A DNA stretch of 64,000 nt from Trema orientale (lineage: Eukaryota > Streptophyta > Magnoliopsida > Rosales > Cannabaceae), in contig JXTC01000021.1 of assembly GCA_002914845.1 (NCBI GenBank), positions 41,556 through 105,555 on the forward strand, written 5' to 3'. The translations under genes were made by a program, and so were the position numbers. Below the pieces are notes generated by a model. That model was not told the DNA's origin. It made no database searches and was given only the letters and a program-made list of their open reading frames with translations. The first letter of the stretch is position 1, and every line of letters starts with the position of its first letter. This document shows positions 11,180 to 24,110 of this stretch, in pieces.

Positions 11180-12245
11180 AAAATGGAGAAAAAGTTAGAG
11201 CACTTGGAAATTCTAAAGGCACCTGAGCCTGGAATCTATTTTTGCTCATTCAGTAATCTTTTTGAGTACTTCAGACAATATGAGACACATGAGGTTTTGG
11301 AATAAAAAAGAAAATATCACATGCTTCAGACGATAAAAAATATATACGGTTTTAATTCTGTCTTATTCTCGAGTAGGGAAGTCACAATCTCAGAAGGAAA
11401 ATTATCTCAATCCAAATTCAGTGACAAAATTAGAATGTAAGGCTAGGATTAATGGTACTATTCTTTAAGATAGAAAATGTGAAATTAATTCAGTTATACT
11501 CGAGCATAATCAGGGATTATTGAGCCCTCGAATGTCATGATTCTATTTGTGCAATAAAGAGATAAGCGATGCTACTCAAAGTAAAACTTGAACTTAATGA
11601 TCGAGTAGAAATAAGTGACAAAAAAAATTTTCAATCATTTGTGGAGAGGCTGAAGCAATTCATGAGTAGTTTGTAAGAATACAACATAAGAATTCAAGTT
11701 GTTTCTATACACAGAATTTGGATGATAAGTCAAGGATTAAAATCTATTTTGGGCTGATGGAAGGAGTAGGGCAATATATGAAGAATTTGAGATGTGATTA
11801 CATTTGACATTATATATTTGACAAACAAGTATGACATGTCTGTTGCACCTTTTATAGGAGTAAATCACCATGGTCAGTCAATTCTCCTAGGATGTAGATT
11901 GCTATCAAATAAGAATGCGGAAACTTTTATTTTGTTGTTTAAGACATAGCATATGCATACATGTCTGGATGTGCTCTGAATGCCATAATTAAAGATTAAG
12001 ACAAAGTAATAAAGAAAGTCATTGAGGTTATGTTTCCCTGTACTCAACATTGTTGGTGCCTATGGCACATAATGAAAAAGATACCACTAAAGCTAATTGT
12101 TATCAATCTTATAAGCCAATTAAAAAAGCTTTAAAAATTTGTGATTATGATTCTCTAACGAATTGGAGGAAGAATTTGAAAGAAATTGAAGTGAAAACCC
12201 ATAATCTTGTGAGGGCAATTTGGTCAATTTGCCTATTTTCGGATT
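11180..12245 (+). pseudogene. FAR1/FHY3-related (MULE transposase-derived) pseudogene
   Basis: FAR1/FHY3 proteins are transcription factors domesticated from Mutator-like transposases. Pieces of the expected protein occur in order in different frames. An APEPGIYF start resembles the FAR1 DNA-binding domain, and a CKARINGTI plus VILEHNQ segment resembles its zinc-binding part. The transposase core then gives DKQV/NKYDM, GVNHHGQSILLGCRLLSN and ETFI-like pieces around 11,815-11,935. The end near 12,050-12,240 has a CLWH-like zone and ALKICDYDSLTNW. Many stops and frameshifts separate them. It is broken and not expected to be functional. It could be a host FRS gene copy or a MULE transposon remnant; no TIRs were found to decide. 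Confidence 0.7.
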
Positions 12246-12658
12246 AAAATAATGGGGGAATTGGTAAAATTCAAATTCAGGCTTAAGTGAAAGAATTTTC
12301 TTGAAACGGGGACTAGAGTGTACTTCAGAGGGTCGTAAATGAAAGAGATTTGAAAAATATGAGCCAAAATGTAATTTTAGAAAAATTGCATAGCCGATTA
12401 AGGGAGAGCCACGTGGCCCACTCATTCCCTCTCTTTCTCCTTCACTCTCTTCCCCTCATCTTCTCCCTCCTCTGCGCCCGACAACTCCCGACGTTCACAG
12501 CCAGCCACCGACGATGCTCCTTCGGCCCGTTTCAGCCGCCACTGACATCTCAGGTCGATTTGCCGCCCCCGAAACATCCCCTACTAGAGTCTTAATGCTG
12601 CCGGAGTCGTAGATCGTCTTCGTAACGAAAAAATGCCGCAGTTAAGATTTAGTTGCCG
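12246..12658. other. sequence between FAR1 remnant and LTR, with a GC-rich patch
   Basis: 12,390-12,595 is GC-rich and pyrimidine-rich with an open frame of about 80 codons that has no recognisable domain. It ends at the target duplication of the LTR-like copy that follows and resumes at 14,098. Confidence 0.3.
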
Positions 12659-12663
12659 ATGAC

Positions 12664-14092
12664 TGTTGGGCTATTTCTAACATACAAACCGCAAGTATAC
12701 AGGTCGCAATAAGTAATATAGATAATAAGAAAGTGTTGATCTCACGGAGAGTACTTAATTTACAATTGGTAACGACTAACCGAAACTAGTTTCAAATTTG
12801 TCCGAACAATAATAGTTGATTATTTTGAGCAAGAATTGAAATTAAGCAATCAAAGATAGTTCTTAAAGCAATAATAAGGGACCTAGATATGCAATCTACC
12901 CTCTACCTACTCCAACTACCAGTTTTCCTCATGGTAAAATTATCCATTTAGAGTTGATAATCGAGAATCTTAATATATTCACAAACTCCTTTCCAAGGCA
13001 TGAGTGAAAATATCTAGACAAGCTAATATATTATTTCTAACATAAATTGACTAGATTCATTAAGTTTGGTAATTCTCGCACAAGGGTTACACAAGTCACA
13101 TAGGTATATTCCTATCTTATACAAACTCACCCGATACTAGGCGATCTTATGATGCTCTATCTATATTCAAACCGATATTCCCCTTCCCAAGTTCATATAG
13201 ATTTCACAATACAACTCTATATAGTGGCCAAGCAAATAGATGCATTAAGCTCAAGATAGAACAACCAACTCAATCAATAGATATTAAGAAGACTTGAGAA
13301 AAAAAATAGTTAGATTACATTAGAGTCAATTGCCTCCTTAGAAATGAAGTTTAGCTCATGTTCATACAAAATGAATCAAAACACATATAACAAGATTGAT
13401 ATATATTCATTTGTATAAATAGAAGAGAAAAGAAAAACTCTTTTGAAGCTTCCAATCTGATTTCTCCTCCTTCAATCCTCTCCTCGGTGTTATTTTCTTC
13501 TTTGGAATAGCTTTAGAACCCTTTGGCTACTAGGGTTTTTGTCCCCCTTCAGATGAGTGAAAGATGAGTTAAATAGAGGAAGCTCACGAGTGAAATTCGG
13601 GTTTGCTATAACCTGTTCTGCACCTTTTGGTGCTGTGGCACCAAAACTGACAGAACCATGGCACTGCGGTGCTACAAAATTGGGGCTGTGATACAACGAG
13701 TTGGCACCGTGGTGCCATGGTCATGGGACAGTAGCCCCATGAATTTGGGGCCGCAGCCTCACTGATTTGGCGCTGCAGCCCCCTTGATTTTAGGACTGCA
13801 TTTGGGGCTGTAGCTCCAATTCTTTCAAGCTGCTGCGCCGACTTGTCTTTTTTCTGACTTCTTCTAAAAGCTCTATTACTGGTCTTCTCTCATTACAATG
13901 TAAGTTTTCACTGAAACGCCTTGATTTAGCTCTAAATTAACTTTGAAAGACAATATTCTTCGTTCAATGAAATCTCACATGAAATATGCATCAAAAACAT
14001 GAAAACAAGTAAAAAGAGCTCAAAGATGAGTAAATCTTAAGCTTGAAAGGATAGTAAAGATAAGTGTAAAATATACTTATCAACGACTATTC
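12664..14092. mobile_element. solo-LTR-like element, copy 1
   Basis: Starts TGTTGGGCTATTTC and ends ACTTATCA, so it has the TG...CA ends of an LTR. The flanking five bases are ATGAC (12659-12663) and ACGAC (14093-14097), which match at four of five positions. ACCGCAAGTATACAGG lies about 20 bases inside, as in copy 2. No gag-pol and no second LTR are next to it, so a solo LTR left by recombination is the simplest reading. A small non-autonomous retroelement is an alternative. Confidence 0.6.
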
Positions 14093-14097
14093 CAGCC

Positions 14098-14659
14098 ACT
14101 CTAGACCCGAAGACCATTTTTTTTCAACTTTATTCGATGAGAGGAACCTCGTCGTTCGTCGTAAGTGTCTCACGACTCAAATTGGCTCCATTTGAAATTA
14201 GGTATATTGAGTTGTTTTAGGAGTTAGGTTTTGAACAAAAAACTTTTTATTTGACCGTTGGATCATCAAATTATTATCATATTTGGATTGTACTTGAGAA
14301 AAATTGAAGAACGACATATATATATTGACCATCATTGCAGCCAATAAGAAAATCATAATCGGATGGCCTCGATTTCATCTCGTTTTATATGTCACGGGTC
14401 GAGTTTCAGCCTGACACCAATTCCAATGACCTATATAGCATTTTTAGCTATTTTGGGCACTACAAACATAAAAGTGATGTCAGAATTGTCATACGAGGCT
14501 CTATTGGAATACAACCTTTCAAAGTGAGCAATCGAGGGTTCGAAACTGCTCTCTGGCCCTCCGAACGATCGTCCAATACTACCACACGTACTCCACAGTG
14601 TGGTATTACTATCTTGGTGAGGTAAGGGATTAAATTACCTGGTTTTCATACTATTTTGC
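14098..14659. other. sequence between the two LTR-like copies
   Basis: No gene recognised. It includes an open frame (14389-14625) with no known domain. Confidence 0.3.
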
Positions 14660-14760
14660 ATAAAATTTCATAATATTGGTGTATTTTAGAAAACGTGAAT
14701 TTTATTATTTGTATTTCTATAAATAGGTAAAAAAAAAGTACCTACTAGATTGGTGCCCTA
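14660..14760. repeat. partial copy of the TACCTACTAGATTGGTGCCC small TIR repeat
   Basis: Ends with TACCTACTAGATTGGTGCCC, the right-end signature of a small AT-rich TIR element. Related copies lie at about 33,700, 37,987, 46,909 and 47,183. Here only the right part is clear. Confidence 0.45.
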
Positions 14761-14813
14761 TTTATATATATGTGGTGTTTGTTAAAAATTACGTTAGTAT
14801 ATTGCTACTGAAC

Positions 14814-16331
14814 TGTTCACAAAATTATACCGCAAGTGCACAGTGTCAAGTTTTGTAGTAAAATGGTAAATAAAGTTGTCGTACCCACAGGGATTGATAT
14901 TAAAATTCTAGTAAGTATTGAAATTGGATAATCTTAATTTTATCTAGACAATTCAAATTAATTGTGGATATAAAGTGATCAAAGGAAATTTAAAATGCAA
15001 AATTAAAGGTCACAATACGATTGAAAGTTTAAATGAAAATAATAATGGGAATGAATTCTAGAGGTTTGACTTCACCTAACTATCTACTATATCTTTCAAT
15101 TAACAACACCACTTGATTGATTTTCTTAGATTATAAGCAAGAACTCAAAATTATTTCTACTCCCTCTCTTGAGTGTCGAGTAAAAATTACCCTTAGATTC
15201 TAATTTCAATATTTCTATTCAAAATTTAGAAAACAAGAGTTCATTAAGTTTTATAGTTCTTAATAACAAGCTTCAAAGAATTCATAGGTTTTCTCAAACT
15301 CTATAACATCATAAGTTGTGTTATTCTAGTTATATCTCTAAAATCCCCTATTTCAAGTACCGGATTATAGAAATCAAAACATCCCAATGGTTGCTAATCA
15401 ATTGAGAAACATAAAGAACAAAGTAACACAAATAAACCAATGGAAAAACATCATAAAATTAATATTGAAAATCAAGACATAGTTTCAAGTATAGGTTACA
15501 TCATTCCTCTAGATAAAATACTTAGTTCATAATGAAAAAAATAAACTAATAAATAACAATATCAAGAAAGGAAGAGATGAGAAAGGAAAACTCCTTTTGG
15601 TTGGATAAGAATTTCTTCACATGGTGTTCTTTATCTCCCTTTGATCAAGATAGCAGCTGCCAAGAGCCTCCAAGAACATTCTCTAACCCCTTTCTCGGAT
15701 CTCTAAAGGATCTATTTATATTTCCCCCTGGCGACTAGGTCAAATTTGACTTATGCTGTTCAGAGCTCGTGGAAACGCCGCAGTACTAGGTTTAGAGCAC
15801 TGCGACGCTCAAAAGCTAGAAGGGATATACGGGGGCAAGCGCTGCAGTGCTTTATAGACAGTGCTGTAGTGCTTGCCCAGATTTTGAAAGGCTTACTGGT
15901 GGGTGTTGTGGCACCCATGTCTCTGATTCTAAGCATCATGACAGTACTATAGTGCTGCAGTGTCCATATTTCTGGTTCTACGCATCAGCTGTAACGCTAC
16001 AGTGCTCAGAAAGTAGTGTTGCGACACTAGTACTGGTAGGTGCTGAGAATTTTTGCTAAGCAGTATTGCGGCGCCTATTAGGTGGCACTATAGTGCCCAT
16101 CTCTCTGCCTGCCTATCTTCCTTAAGTACTTTTGAGCATCATTTTATTATCAACCATTGTCACAAAGCTCGCATTTCTTTCTCTTGAACAAGAGTTATTA
16201 ACATGCTTCCAAGAATTTACTTTTACCTGAAACTTTCAACAAAAATAACGTAAAACACACAAATGCTTTCAAAAACTAATAAAACATTAAGCTTAGAGAG
16301 TGAAAATTAAGTGCATAAATTGTACTTAACA
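14814..16331. mobile_element. solo-LTR-like element, copy 2
   Basis: Starts TGTTCACAAAATTATACCGC and ends GTACTTAACA, with a perfect 5-bp direct repeat TGAAC on both sides (14809-14813 and 16332-16336). It shares with copy 1 the ACCGCAAGT motif near the left end, a central cleavage-like texture and GCAGTGCT/GCGGTGCT-rich tracts around two thirds of its length. It is in the same orientation as copy 1 and only about 720 bases from it. Confidence 0.7.
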
Positions 16332-16336
16332 TGAAC

Positions 16337-16867
16337 AAAAGTAATCAAGTTTTATTTGTCTATTATTATAAAAATAACACAATACTAACTTTGAATGGAA
16401 TAACAAGAGGAGTAAACTCATAGCACAATTAACAACGAATGGAAATGAGTAAACTCAGTCCCTATCATTCAGAAGAGCATTGAGCAAAGCCTCTAATGGG
16501 AAGAAACATTAAAAGGAAAGAGAGACCTCGGAAAAGCAAAAAAAAAAAAGAAAAACTAAGTGGGGAAAGTTGGTTACGTGGTAGCTCCACAAATACAACA
16601 TATGGTCTTTGTTAAAAACTTAATTCTATCAGGTTGAATTAAAAACTTAACAATCCTCTTTTCGATTCTTAATCTATAAAGGTCTTTTGAATTAATGAGA
16701 AATTATTTGTCTTTAATTTTTCTCGTCATGTTGAGTGCTCAACAAGGCCTATGTAACTTTTTTGGACTTTAGGATACTACGTAAATATGTTTGGCTTACG
16801 GCCATCATAATTGTAATATTTAACGGAGTGTCAATACAATTTTTTTTTTGAAATATAAAAAGATTAC
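16337..16867. other. intergenic sequence
   Basis: No gene or defined repeat seen between the LTR-like copy and the CACTA element. Confidence 0.35.
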
Positions 16868-18271
16868 AACCATTACAAGAAAAATAGGATTTTACGTCAC
16901 TTTTTTAGTGACGTTAAAGGCATATGACGTCGCCTACCGAAGCGACGTCTATCTATGTGCTGTTAAAAGTCTGAGATTTCACATCGCTAGAAAAGTGACA
17001 TTGTAGATACACGACGTCATCAGAAAAGCGACGTTGTATGTCTACGACGTCTCTTTTCTAGCGACGTGGTAAATATTTTTCGGGAGATTTTTAATTAAAA
17101 TTCATTCAAACCCTCTTGATTTCATTTACAAAAAACAGAATTACAAAGTCATCAAAATATACATATAACACACATCCACATACATAAAAGCACAATGTCT
17201 AATTAAGGTTTAGTTATAAATTAGTCTACTAATAACAAGCTAATAAGTCACATGCATAATCTAAGTTAACAAATTTAGTAAAAAATCAGAATATCAACCT
17301 AAAAGCTAGATACATATCTATGATAAGTCATAATCAACTGAGATAAATGATAACCTCAGCCAGTATAATTCATAAGCAATTCAACCTATTCTTCACGAAC
17401 CATATTTATATCATCAATTGTCTAGAAAGTTTGTACTTGGAACTATGCATTTAGAAAATAATAAGTTTGTTAGAATATAGAACTTTATTTCAAAATGCGC
17501 AATGTTATATGTTAAAATTGAACTTATACATAAAATTGGCATATACCCTTCTAGTGAGAAATGATTGAATGTTAGCTTGTTCAGTAATCTCACTTATATA
17601 TTTCAAATATAAAAACTACATTTTACATGTGATGGTTATTTAAGACACTACATACAAATAGAAAGAATACATAACGAATTAGAATGAATAATATATAATC
17701 AAGAAATATGTATATATATATATATATAAGAAAATTTATTTATATACCTTATTAGATGCTTATAAACCGGACCGTTAGCTTTATATCCTCTTGATCCTTT
17801 GAAATCATTATACAATCAAAATACCCTTTTGATTGATACATATAAAATTGGAAATACATATTTCTATTAGTTTATGTAAAATATATAACAGTAATAAACT
17901 ATTAGAAAAAAAGGCTTACTCAATCATGGTGAGGCTAATTTCCTCACGAACATCTAAGTTCAAAGGATCTAGAAACCAAATATATTCTTTCGGAGGGTAA
18001 ATGAGAAGGAACATCCAATGCTCCCTAATTATTCAATTATTAATAAAGATCATAAATAAGTTATTACAGAGACTAATAAAATCAAGAGAAATTTGCAATT
18101 AGTAAGTAAGTTCTTAATCTTACGCATTATTCTATGGAACAACTAATATTTGCTTGTCATTTTCCATCATTAGTATCTGAGAGGACAAAAATTTAGTACA
18201 AGTCTCTCATGGACCATTCTTTGTAGCAATATTACTTGGATCTGTGAATATATATATATATATATATGTTA

Positions 18272-18443
18272 GGGCGCGTCTAGAGTAGGGGCGCCCCTAC
18301 GTAGGGCCCTGTCTATTCACCGTTGGATGGGAATCTATATATAAATAGATTCTCCACAGATTCCCGTTATTCCCCACAGATTCCCATCCAACGATAATTA
18401 AGGCATGACCCTACGTAGGGACGCCCCTACCGTAGCCATCCCC
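18272..18443. mobile_element. 172-bp Mutator-like MITE with perfect 9-bp target duplication
   Basis: A fold-back with arms of about 35 bases. The left arm has AGTAGGGGCGCCCCTACGTA. The right arm on the other strand has GGTAGGGGCGTCCCTACGTA. The flanks are identical TATATGTTA at 18263-18271 and 18444-18452, the 9-bp duplication expected of Mutator-like elements. It lies within the 3' part of CACTA element 1, so it inserted later. It is strikingly GC-rich for this window. Confidence 0.85.
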
Positions 18444-18604
18444 TATATGTTAATGGCCAAGTTGTACTATAATGCAGTGTAATCGCCTACAACGTTATTT
18501 ATAATATTATACAAACTGCATAAAAAGATTATATGCTACCAACGCTTATTATGATCATGCATAATTAAAGTTTTATCTCATGTACAATGTAATAGGAACA
18601 ACCC

Positions 18605-20590
18605 TTATCATCTCTATGTCACAAAATTGAAAATGTCATTTTTGAACACTGGTAATTGAAGAGCTTGACCAAAAATATCCTTATCAAAGGAAACATTGAC
18701 GAAATCACCTTCTTCCCATTGGTGAATACTCTTCAATAGTAGTCTGATTAAAACTGGGTGATTAGCTCCATTTTGTTGTATTTGTATAATAGATGACTCT
18801 TTATTTCTAGGCGGTAAATGTGTTTTCTGTTGTGTTAGAGCAGGTATTGATTGGGAAGCAGATGTTTACTTTGGTTGTCTCCTATTTCTTTCATCAATAA
18901 CCTATAAATAAAACATAGTTAATCATAATCTCAAAGAAATATTAATATACAAAATATATGTATCCAAATGTAGGTAAGAACTTACTGGATCATTATCAAA
19001 AATGACAAGAAACTTAGGCTATGCAACATAGGATCCAAGTGCTAGACCAACATTTGATGTGTCAGAGTTATCTGGATTTAGAATTAGAAGAAGAGTATTG
19101 TGGTGAAATACTATTTCAATCGATACACGATAGTTATTCTCTCTAATCTCTCTTTCGTGAAGAAGTGTCCCATCTAGTGAGTCTGTTATATGTCCTATAG
19201 CAATAATATTATCACGAGATCTCACTACAAGCTTACAAGGTCAGTTCTGTAAAATAGAAATTGAAATCTACATTATAGTAACAAGTAAAAATAATATACC
19301 TTCTTGCCTTGTGTTGATATTCCCACACAAATATCTACATCCACATGTGTTTGCTACTTTTGACATTCTCTTTGAGGAACTTTTGGTCTTGAACGTGGAG
19401 TTGTATTAGAACTACCAACTCCACTTCGTTGTGCCGCACGAATCTCATTTATTTCGGTTTGAAGCTTTTCTTATTGTTCTTTTAATATTTACTCCATCTT
19501 TTTTCTTGTTCTATTTGCCATTGCTTCAAATTGAATTGTAGTTTTCTTGATGGAGGAGGAATGAGTGACATATTTACTCTTTCCTCTTACACATCCAGAT
19601 TGTTCGGAATTATCTAAAGCATAGTTAAAATATCATTACTCCCTTCAATTTGAATCTTTCTCTCTCTGTATTATTGAGTATAATCCTCTTACCAAAAAAA
19701 TATAGAAGATAACTTATACACGCAATCCTTAGCAAAATAATTGAATTAAAATCATCATATAAATAGAATTAAGTGAATACTTACTATTCTATCAACGACC
19801 ACTTTTACATTTTCAGCATATTCTCCTTTCTTAGAAATACGTGCTTGTGACCAGAAATCAACTCTATCATAATTAATTTCATCCTTTTTGTTGAACTTTT
19901 TCTTCTAGCGCAATATAACCTCTACGAGACAACTAATACGGGTAAATATTTTTTGCTATTCTTTCTTGTTGAAGTTTCTTGAGTTGTATCTATTCTTTTA
20001 ATAGTCTACTCTTTACGAAATCTTTCCTAACTTCATCATCTATCCATTCAATATATGATGATGAAGGGTGTTCCAATAACTCTGGGTAAGTATCTTTATA
20101 TTTGTAAATCAATTCTGATATTATTGAAGTACTAAAATCCTTCTGCATTTTACCACAACTAGACATAATCTTTTTTTTACCTTCGTTTGGTACTACAAAT
20201 GTCTCCTGTAATGTACAAAAGTTAATATTATAATCAATTAAAGTATCTCATAACATAACAATAAGATAGATTGGTATAGGTTTTATTAGGATTGATTCCC
20301 AAGTTTTATCCTTAATATCTCTTAGGACATGAGGCCAAGTATCAATATTGATTGGCACTGTTCGACGTACCATAAGATCACAAAAGCTTAATAAATGTCT
20401 ATGTTCGTCCTCAGTTTGTTGTCCCCATTGATTGTATGTGATGATTTCCTTTTTATTATTACTTCTTTTTTTATTAATTAACTCTTTTATTTGAGTTGTC
20501 CCCCTTTTATTCTTTGGTTGTCCCTTGCCATGTTGTGATGGAATGAATTCACGAACTTCATCATCTTGATCACTATCCATGTCATAAGTA
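18605..20590 (-). pseudogene. CACTA second-gene (TNPA/Ptta-like) pseudogene
   Basis: Downstream of the transposase on the same strand. An open 5' piece at 20,580-20,248 begins MDSDQDDEVREFIPSQ and contains the PINIDTWPHV region, as in second proteins of plant CACTA elements, which bind the sub-terminal repeats. Further pieces follow in broken frames. They include the segment that opens at 19,225 (MRSRDNIIAIGHITDS to NVGLALGSYVA), which resembles the C-terminal domain of these proteins. Intron-like gaps and stops interrupt it. Not expected to be functional. Confidence 0.6.
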
Positions 20591-20689
20591 CCTAAACATA
20601 ATGAAAAAATATTTGTTAAGCATTACAAATAAAAAGTGAAGTGAAATAGAGAAAAAATATATATTATAAACAATCAAATGACATAAAAG

Positions 20690-23600
20690 TAAAATAAGAA
20701 TTAATTACGTATACAATTAAGTTATTTTCTTTCCTTTATTATCAATCCAAACACCTTCACCGTCATCTCGTAAATAACTATTTTTACCATCTAAGGTGTA
20801 TTCTATCAAAGACTCCATCGATATTCCTTTTGAAAATATTTCATATGAGACAAGTGCTTTATTGTCATCTTCATCTACTCCTTTTATGTGATATTCCTTT
20901 ACTTTATTTGTAAAAACTATTGACCATCAAGCATCAAGTGGGTCATTGATGTAAAAAACTTTTTTAGCTTGTGTTGCCATTATAAAAAGATCGTCTTTGT
21001 GACCAATTTGGTTTAGATCCACTAAAGTGAACCTAAGCTCATCCTCCTTAACTCCATTATTACTCTCCACCCATTCATATATAAACACGGGTAATTGAAA
21101 TGTAACATAATTAATTTCTCAAATCTCTTTGATAATCCCATAATAGATCATATCACTCTTAATCGGATTTTTGACTATAGCACTAGAAAAATGCATGGTC
21201 TTGGCCATTATACTTACACCACTATTCCGAGTAGGTCGTATGCTACCGTGGTCTCTAGTGCTAAACTGAATATCACTAATTAGATAGCCAGAATACTTAA
21301 TTATATCCAATGAAGGTCCACGTGATATCTATTTCAATGTATCAGATACATTATGTATTGCATTGTCCATTTCAATCACAATCTATTATAGATAAAATAG
21401 AGTAGTCAAATAAACATATAAACACCTATCTAAGAATAAACTGAATCAAATATAGATTAAAACGAGTTTTTATTTACTTGTTGCCTAAACCATCTAATAA
21501 AAGTGCGATGATGTTCATCATGGATCCATTTCTCTCTTTTTGATTTAGTTGGGAAATTTATCTTTATCCAATTAATATGTTTCCTTCACAAAAATATCAA
21601 AGTATTAATTCCATTAAGAATAAGAAATCTTATATCTACTTAATTTCAAGTTAACTTACAAAATAATTTACTCAATAAAAGGTTGCACTTCTACTATATT
21701 TTGGAAGACATTATGATGTGCATGTTCTAGTTATTTCCGTATGACTGTACACACGACACCACCACTTATACCTTTGTTAGTATTCATATTTTAAGAAATA
21801 TAAGGAAGTCTGATTGCTGCTACTTCTGACAAGTATTCTGAATAAAATGCAATAGCTTCTTCCGTAATATAACATTTTACAATGCATGCTTCTGACCCAC
21901 TTTGATTTCTAACATAACTTTAAAAAATTTTCATCTTTCTCCCAAATAGGTACATCCATCGGAAAAGAATAGGACCAAATAATTTAACTTCTCTCACCAA
22001 ATGGACAATAAGATATATCATTATATCAAAAAATACTGGAGGAAAATAATGTTCAAACATACACAAAGTTACGACAACATTTCGTTGTAATTCATCCAGC
22101 TTAGACGCATCAACCACCTTGCAACATATAAAATAAAAAAACAAATATAATCTCGTGATAGCATATCAAACATTCTTCGATAGTATTGACCGAATTACAA
22201 TAGACAATAAATGTTGCATTAGCATATGACAATCATGAGATTTAAGACCAATTAATTTCAGATTGTCCATATCCACTAAAGATCTTATATTAGAAGAGTA
22301 ACTATCGGAAAGCTTCATTTCAAATAAAGACTGACACAACTGAAATTTTTCTTCTTTGTTCAGTGTATAACAAGTTGGTGGTAGATATGTTCGTTTATCA
22401 CCAATCTTGGGCGCTGACTCAATGTGAATGCCCATATCAACAAGGTCTATGCGGGCACCAATCTCATCCTTATTCTTTCTAGGAATATTTAATAAAGTAC
22501 CAAATATACTATCATATACATTCTTTTCAATATGAATGACATCTAAATTATGTCTCACAAGTAAATGTTGCCAATATTCTAATTCAAAAAATATTGATTT
22601 TTTCTTCCAGCTACTCTTAGGTTTTTTCACAACCTTCACTTTACTACGTTATTTTATTTTTTTTATTATTTGCAGCTATTTTTATTTTTCCTAATCTAAA
22701 TTCAAGTTTTGAAACTTTTTAATATCTCTCCCCTAATCAAATGTTGTAGTGCCATCTCAAAGTCTTGGGAACTATTAAAAGCTTTTTTCCAAGTTCTATA
22801 TACATGTTTGCTAAGTAAAAACCTTCTATTACCCATATATACAAATTTTCTAACATGTTTTAAGAATTAACAATTTGTATTCTCCTCACAAATAGGGCAA
22901 GTTTTATATCCTTTAACAGAATACCCTGATAAATTTTCATATATAGGAAAGTCATTAATAGTTCACAACAACATAGCCTTAAGAGTAAATTCTTCTTCTT
23001 TATAGGCATCATAAGCTTTAACACCATCATTCCACAACGTGTTCAAATCATCAACCAATGAGACTAAGTACACGTCAATGTTATTACCAGGTTGTCTAGG
23101 TCCTGATATTAACATTGTAAGAAGTGTAAACTTTCTTTTTGCATACAGCCAAAGAGGAAGATTATATATGAAAAGCATTATAGGCTAACAACTGTACTTA
23201 CTACTAAGAGAAATAAAAGGATTAATTCCATCGGCATAGAGGCCAAGACGAAGATTTCTTGGATCACTTCCAAAAGTAAGCCATTTGTAATCTATTATAT
23301 TCCAAGCCGGTGAATCAGCTGGATGTTGAAGTTTACTATCTTCATCCTCTCATTCACATGCAACGTTAAATCTTTAGCATACTCACAATTTCGGAATAGA
23401 CGGATAAACTGGGGAATTGGAGGAATATACCATAATACTTTTGCAGGAATTCCATCCCTAACCACTTTAGAGTACTTTTTATGCTGTCATCATGACTCAT
23501 CACATACTAGACAAGAAATTGCATCCTTAAATTTCTTTGGGCAAGCATGAATTTTCTTATATTGTATGTCCAAAGAACATAAAGTTTTCTTCGCCTCATA

Positions 23601-24110
23601 AAATAAGTGTGGCATCTTATTTTCTTTTGGCAACAACTCCCCTAGTAAACGAAGCAAGTCTGAAAAACTTTTATCCCTTTATCCATGCCTTGCTTTCTGA
23701 TTATATAATATAAGCAAAGCAGATAATTTTGTGAATCTTGTACGATCCAGATAAATCGGTTTTTTAGCATCAATAAGCAGCTCCTTAAACTTTATAGGAT
23801 CTATATTTGCTTCATATTATATATCATCAATTATATCGAAAAGATCATCCTCAATATCTAAGTCATAATCCTTTCTAAAACTTTTCCGTGATGAAAACGG
23901 GGTCCTTTTAAACTCTTCACCATGCTAAATCTATTGCTTATAACTTTGATCAAATCCATTAAAAATAAGTGTTCTTTTATCTTCCTAACACTCAACTTAT
24001 TTAAATTTCTATACTTAACACAAAGGCACATGATGGTATTAGGATCTTTTCTATTCTCCATAATAAACTCCAAAAAGATCTCAACTCCATTTCTATACTC
24101 GATCGATGAT
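20690..24110 (-). pseudogene. CACTA TNP2-type transposase pseudogene (element 1)
   Basis: This encoded the transposase that cuts and joins the element. On the minus strand the domains run in the normal order. There is an N-terminal region near 24.0 kb, and a zinc-ribbon-like CLVCDES stretch near 23.5 kb with VLWYIPPIPRFIRLF and YAKDLTLH after it. The TNP2 core follows at 23,178-22,963 (YNLPLWLYAKRKF, SGPRQPGNNIDVYL) and 22,639-22,166 (FFELEYWQHLLVRHNLDVIH, IEKNVYDSIFGTLLNIP). A DUF4218 region lies at 22,144-21,920 (VVDASKLDELQRNVVVTLC). A DUF4216-like region lies near 21,310-20,930 (SIMAKTMHFSSA; LRFTLVDLNQIGHK). Stops and frameshifts split it into at least six pieces, so it is inactive. Confidence 0.8.

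Noticed and set aside
14530-14560. GGGTTCGAAACTGC resembling a tRNA T-loop
   Set aside because: No acceptor or anticodon stems could be paired around it.
15746-16059. Overlapping plus-strand open frames in the LTR-like copy
   Set aside because: They arise from the GCAGTGCT-rich repeat inside the LTR-like element and occur in two frames at once.
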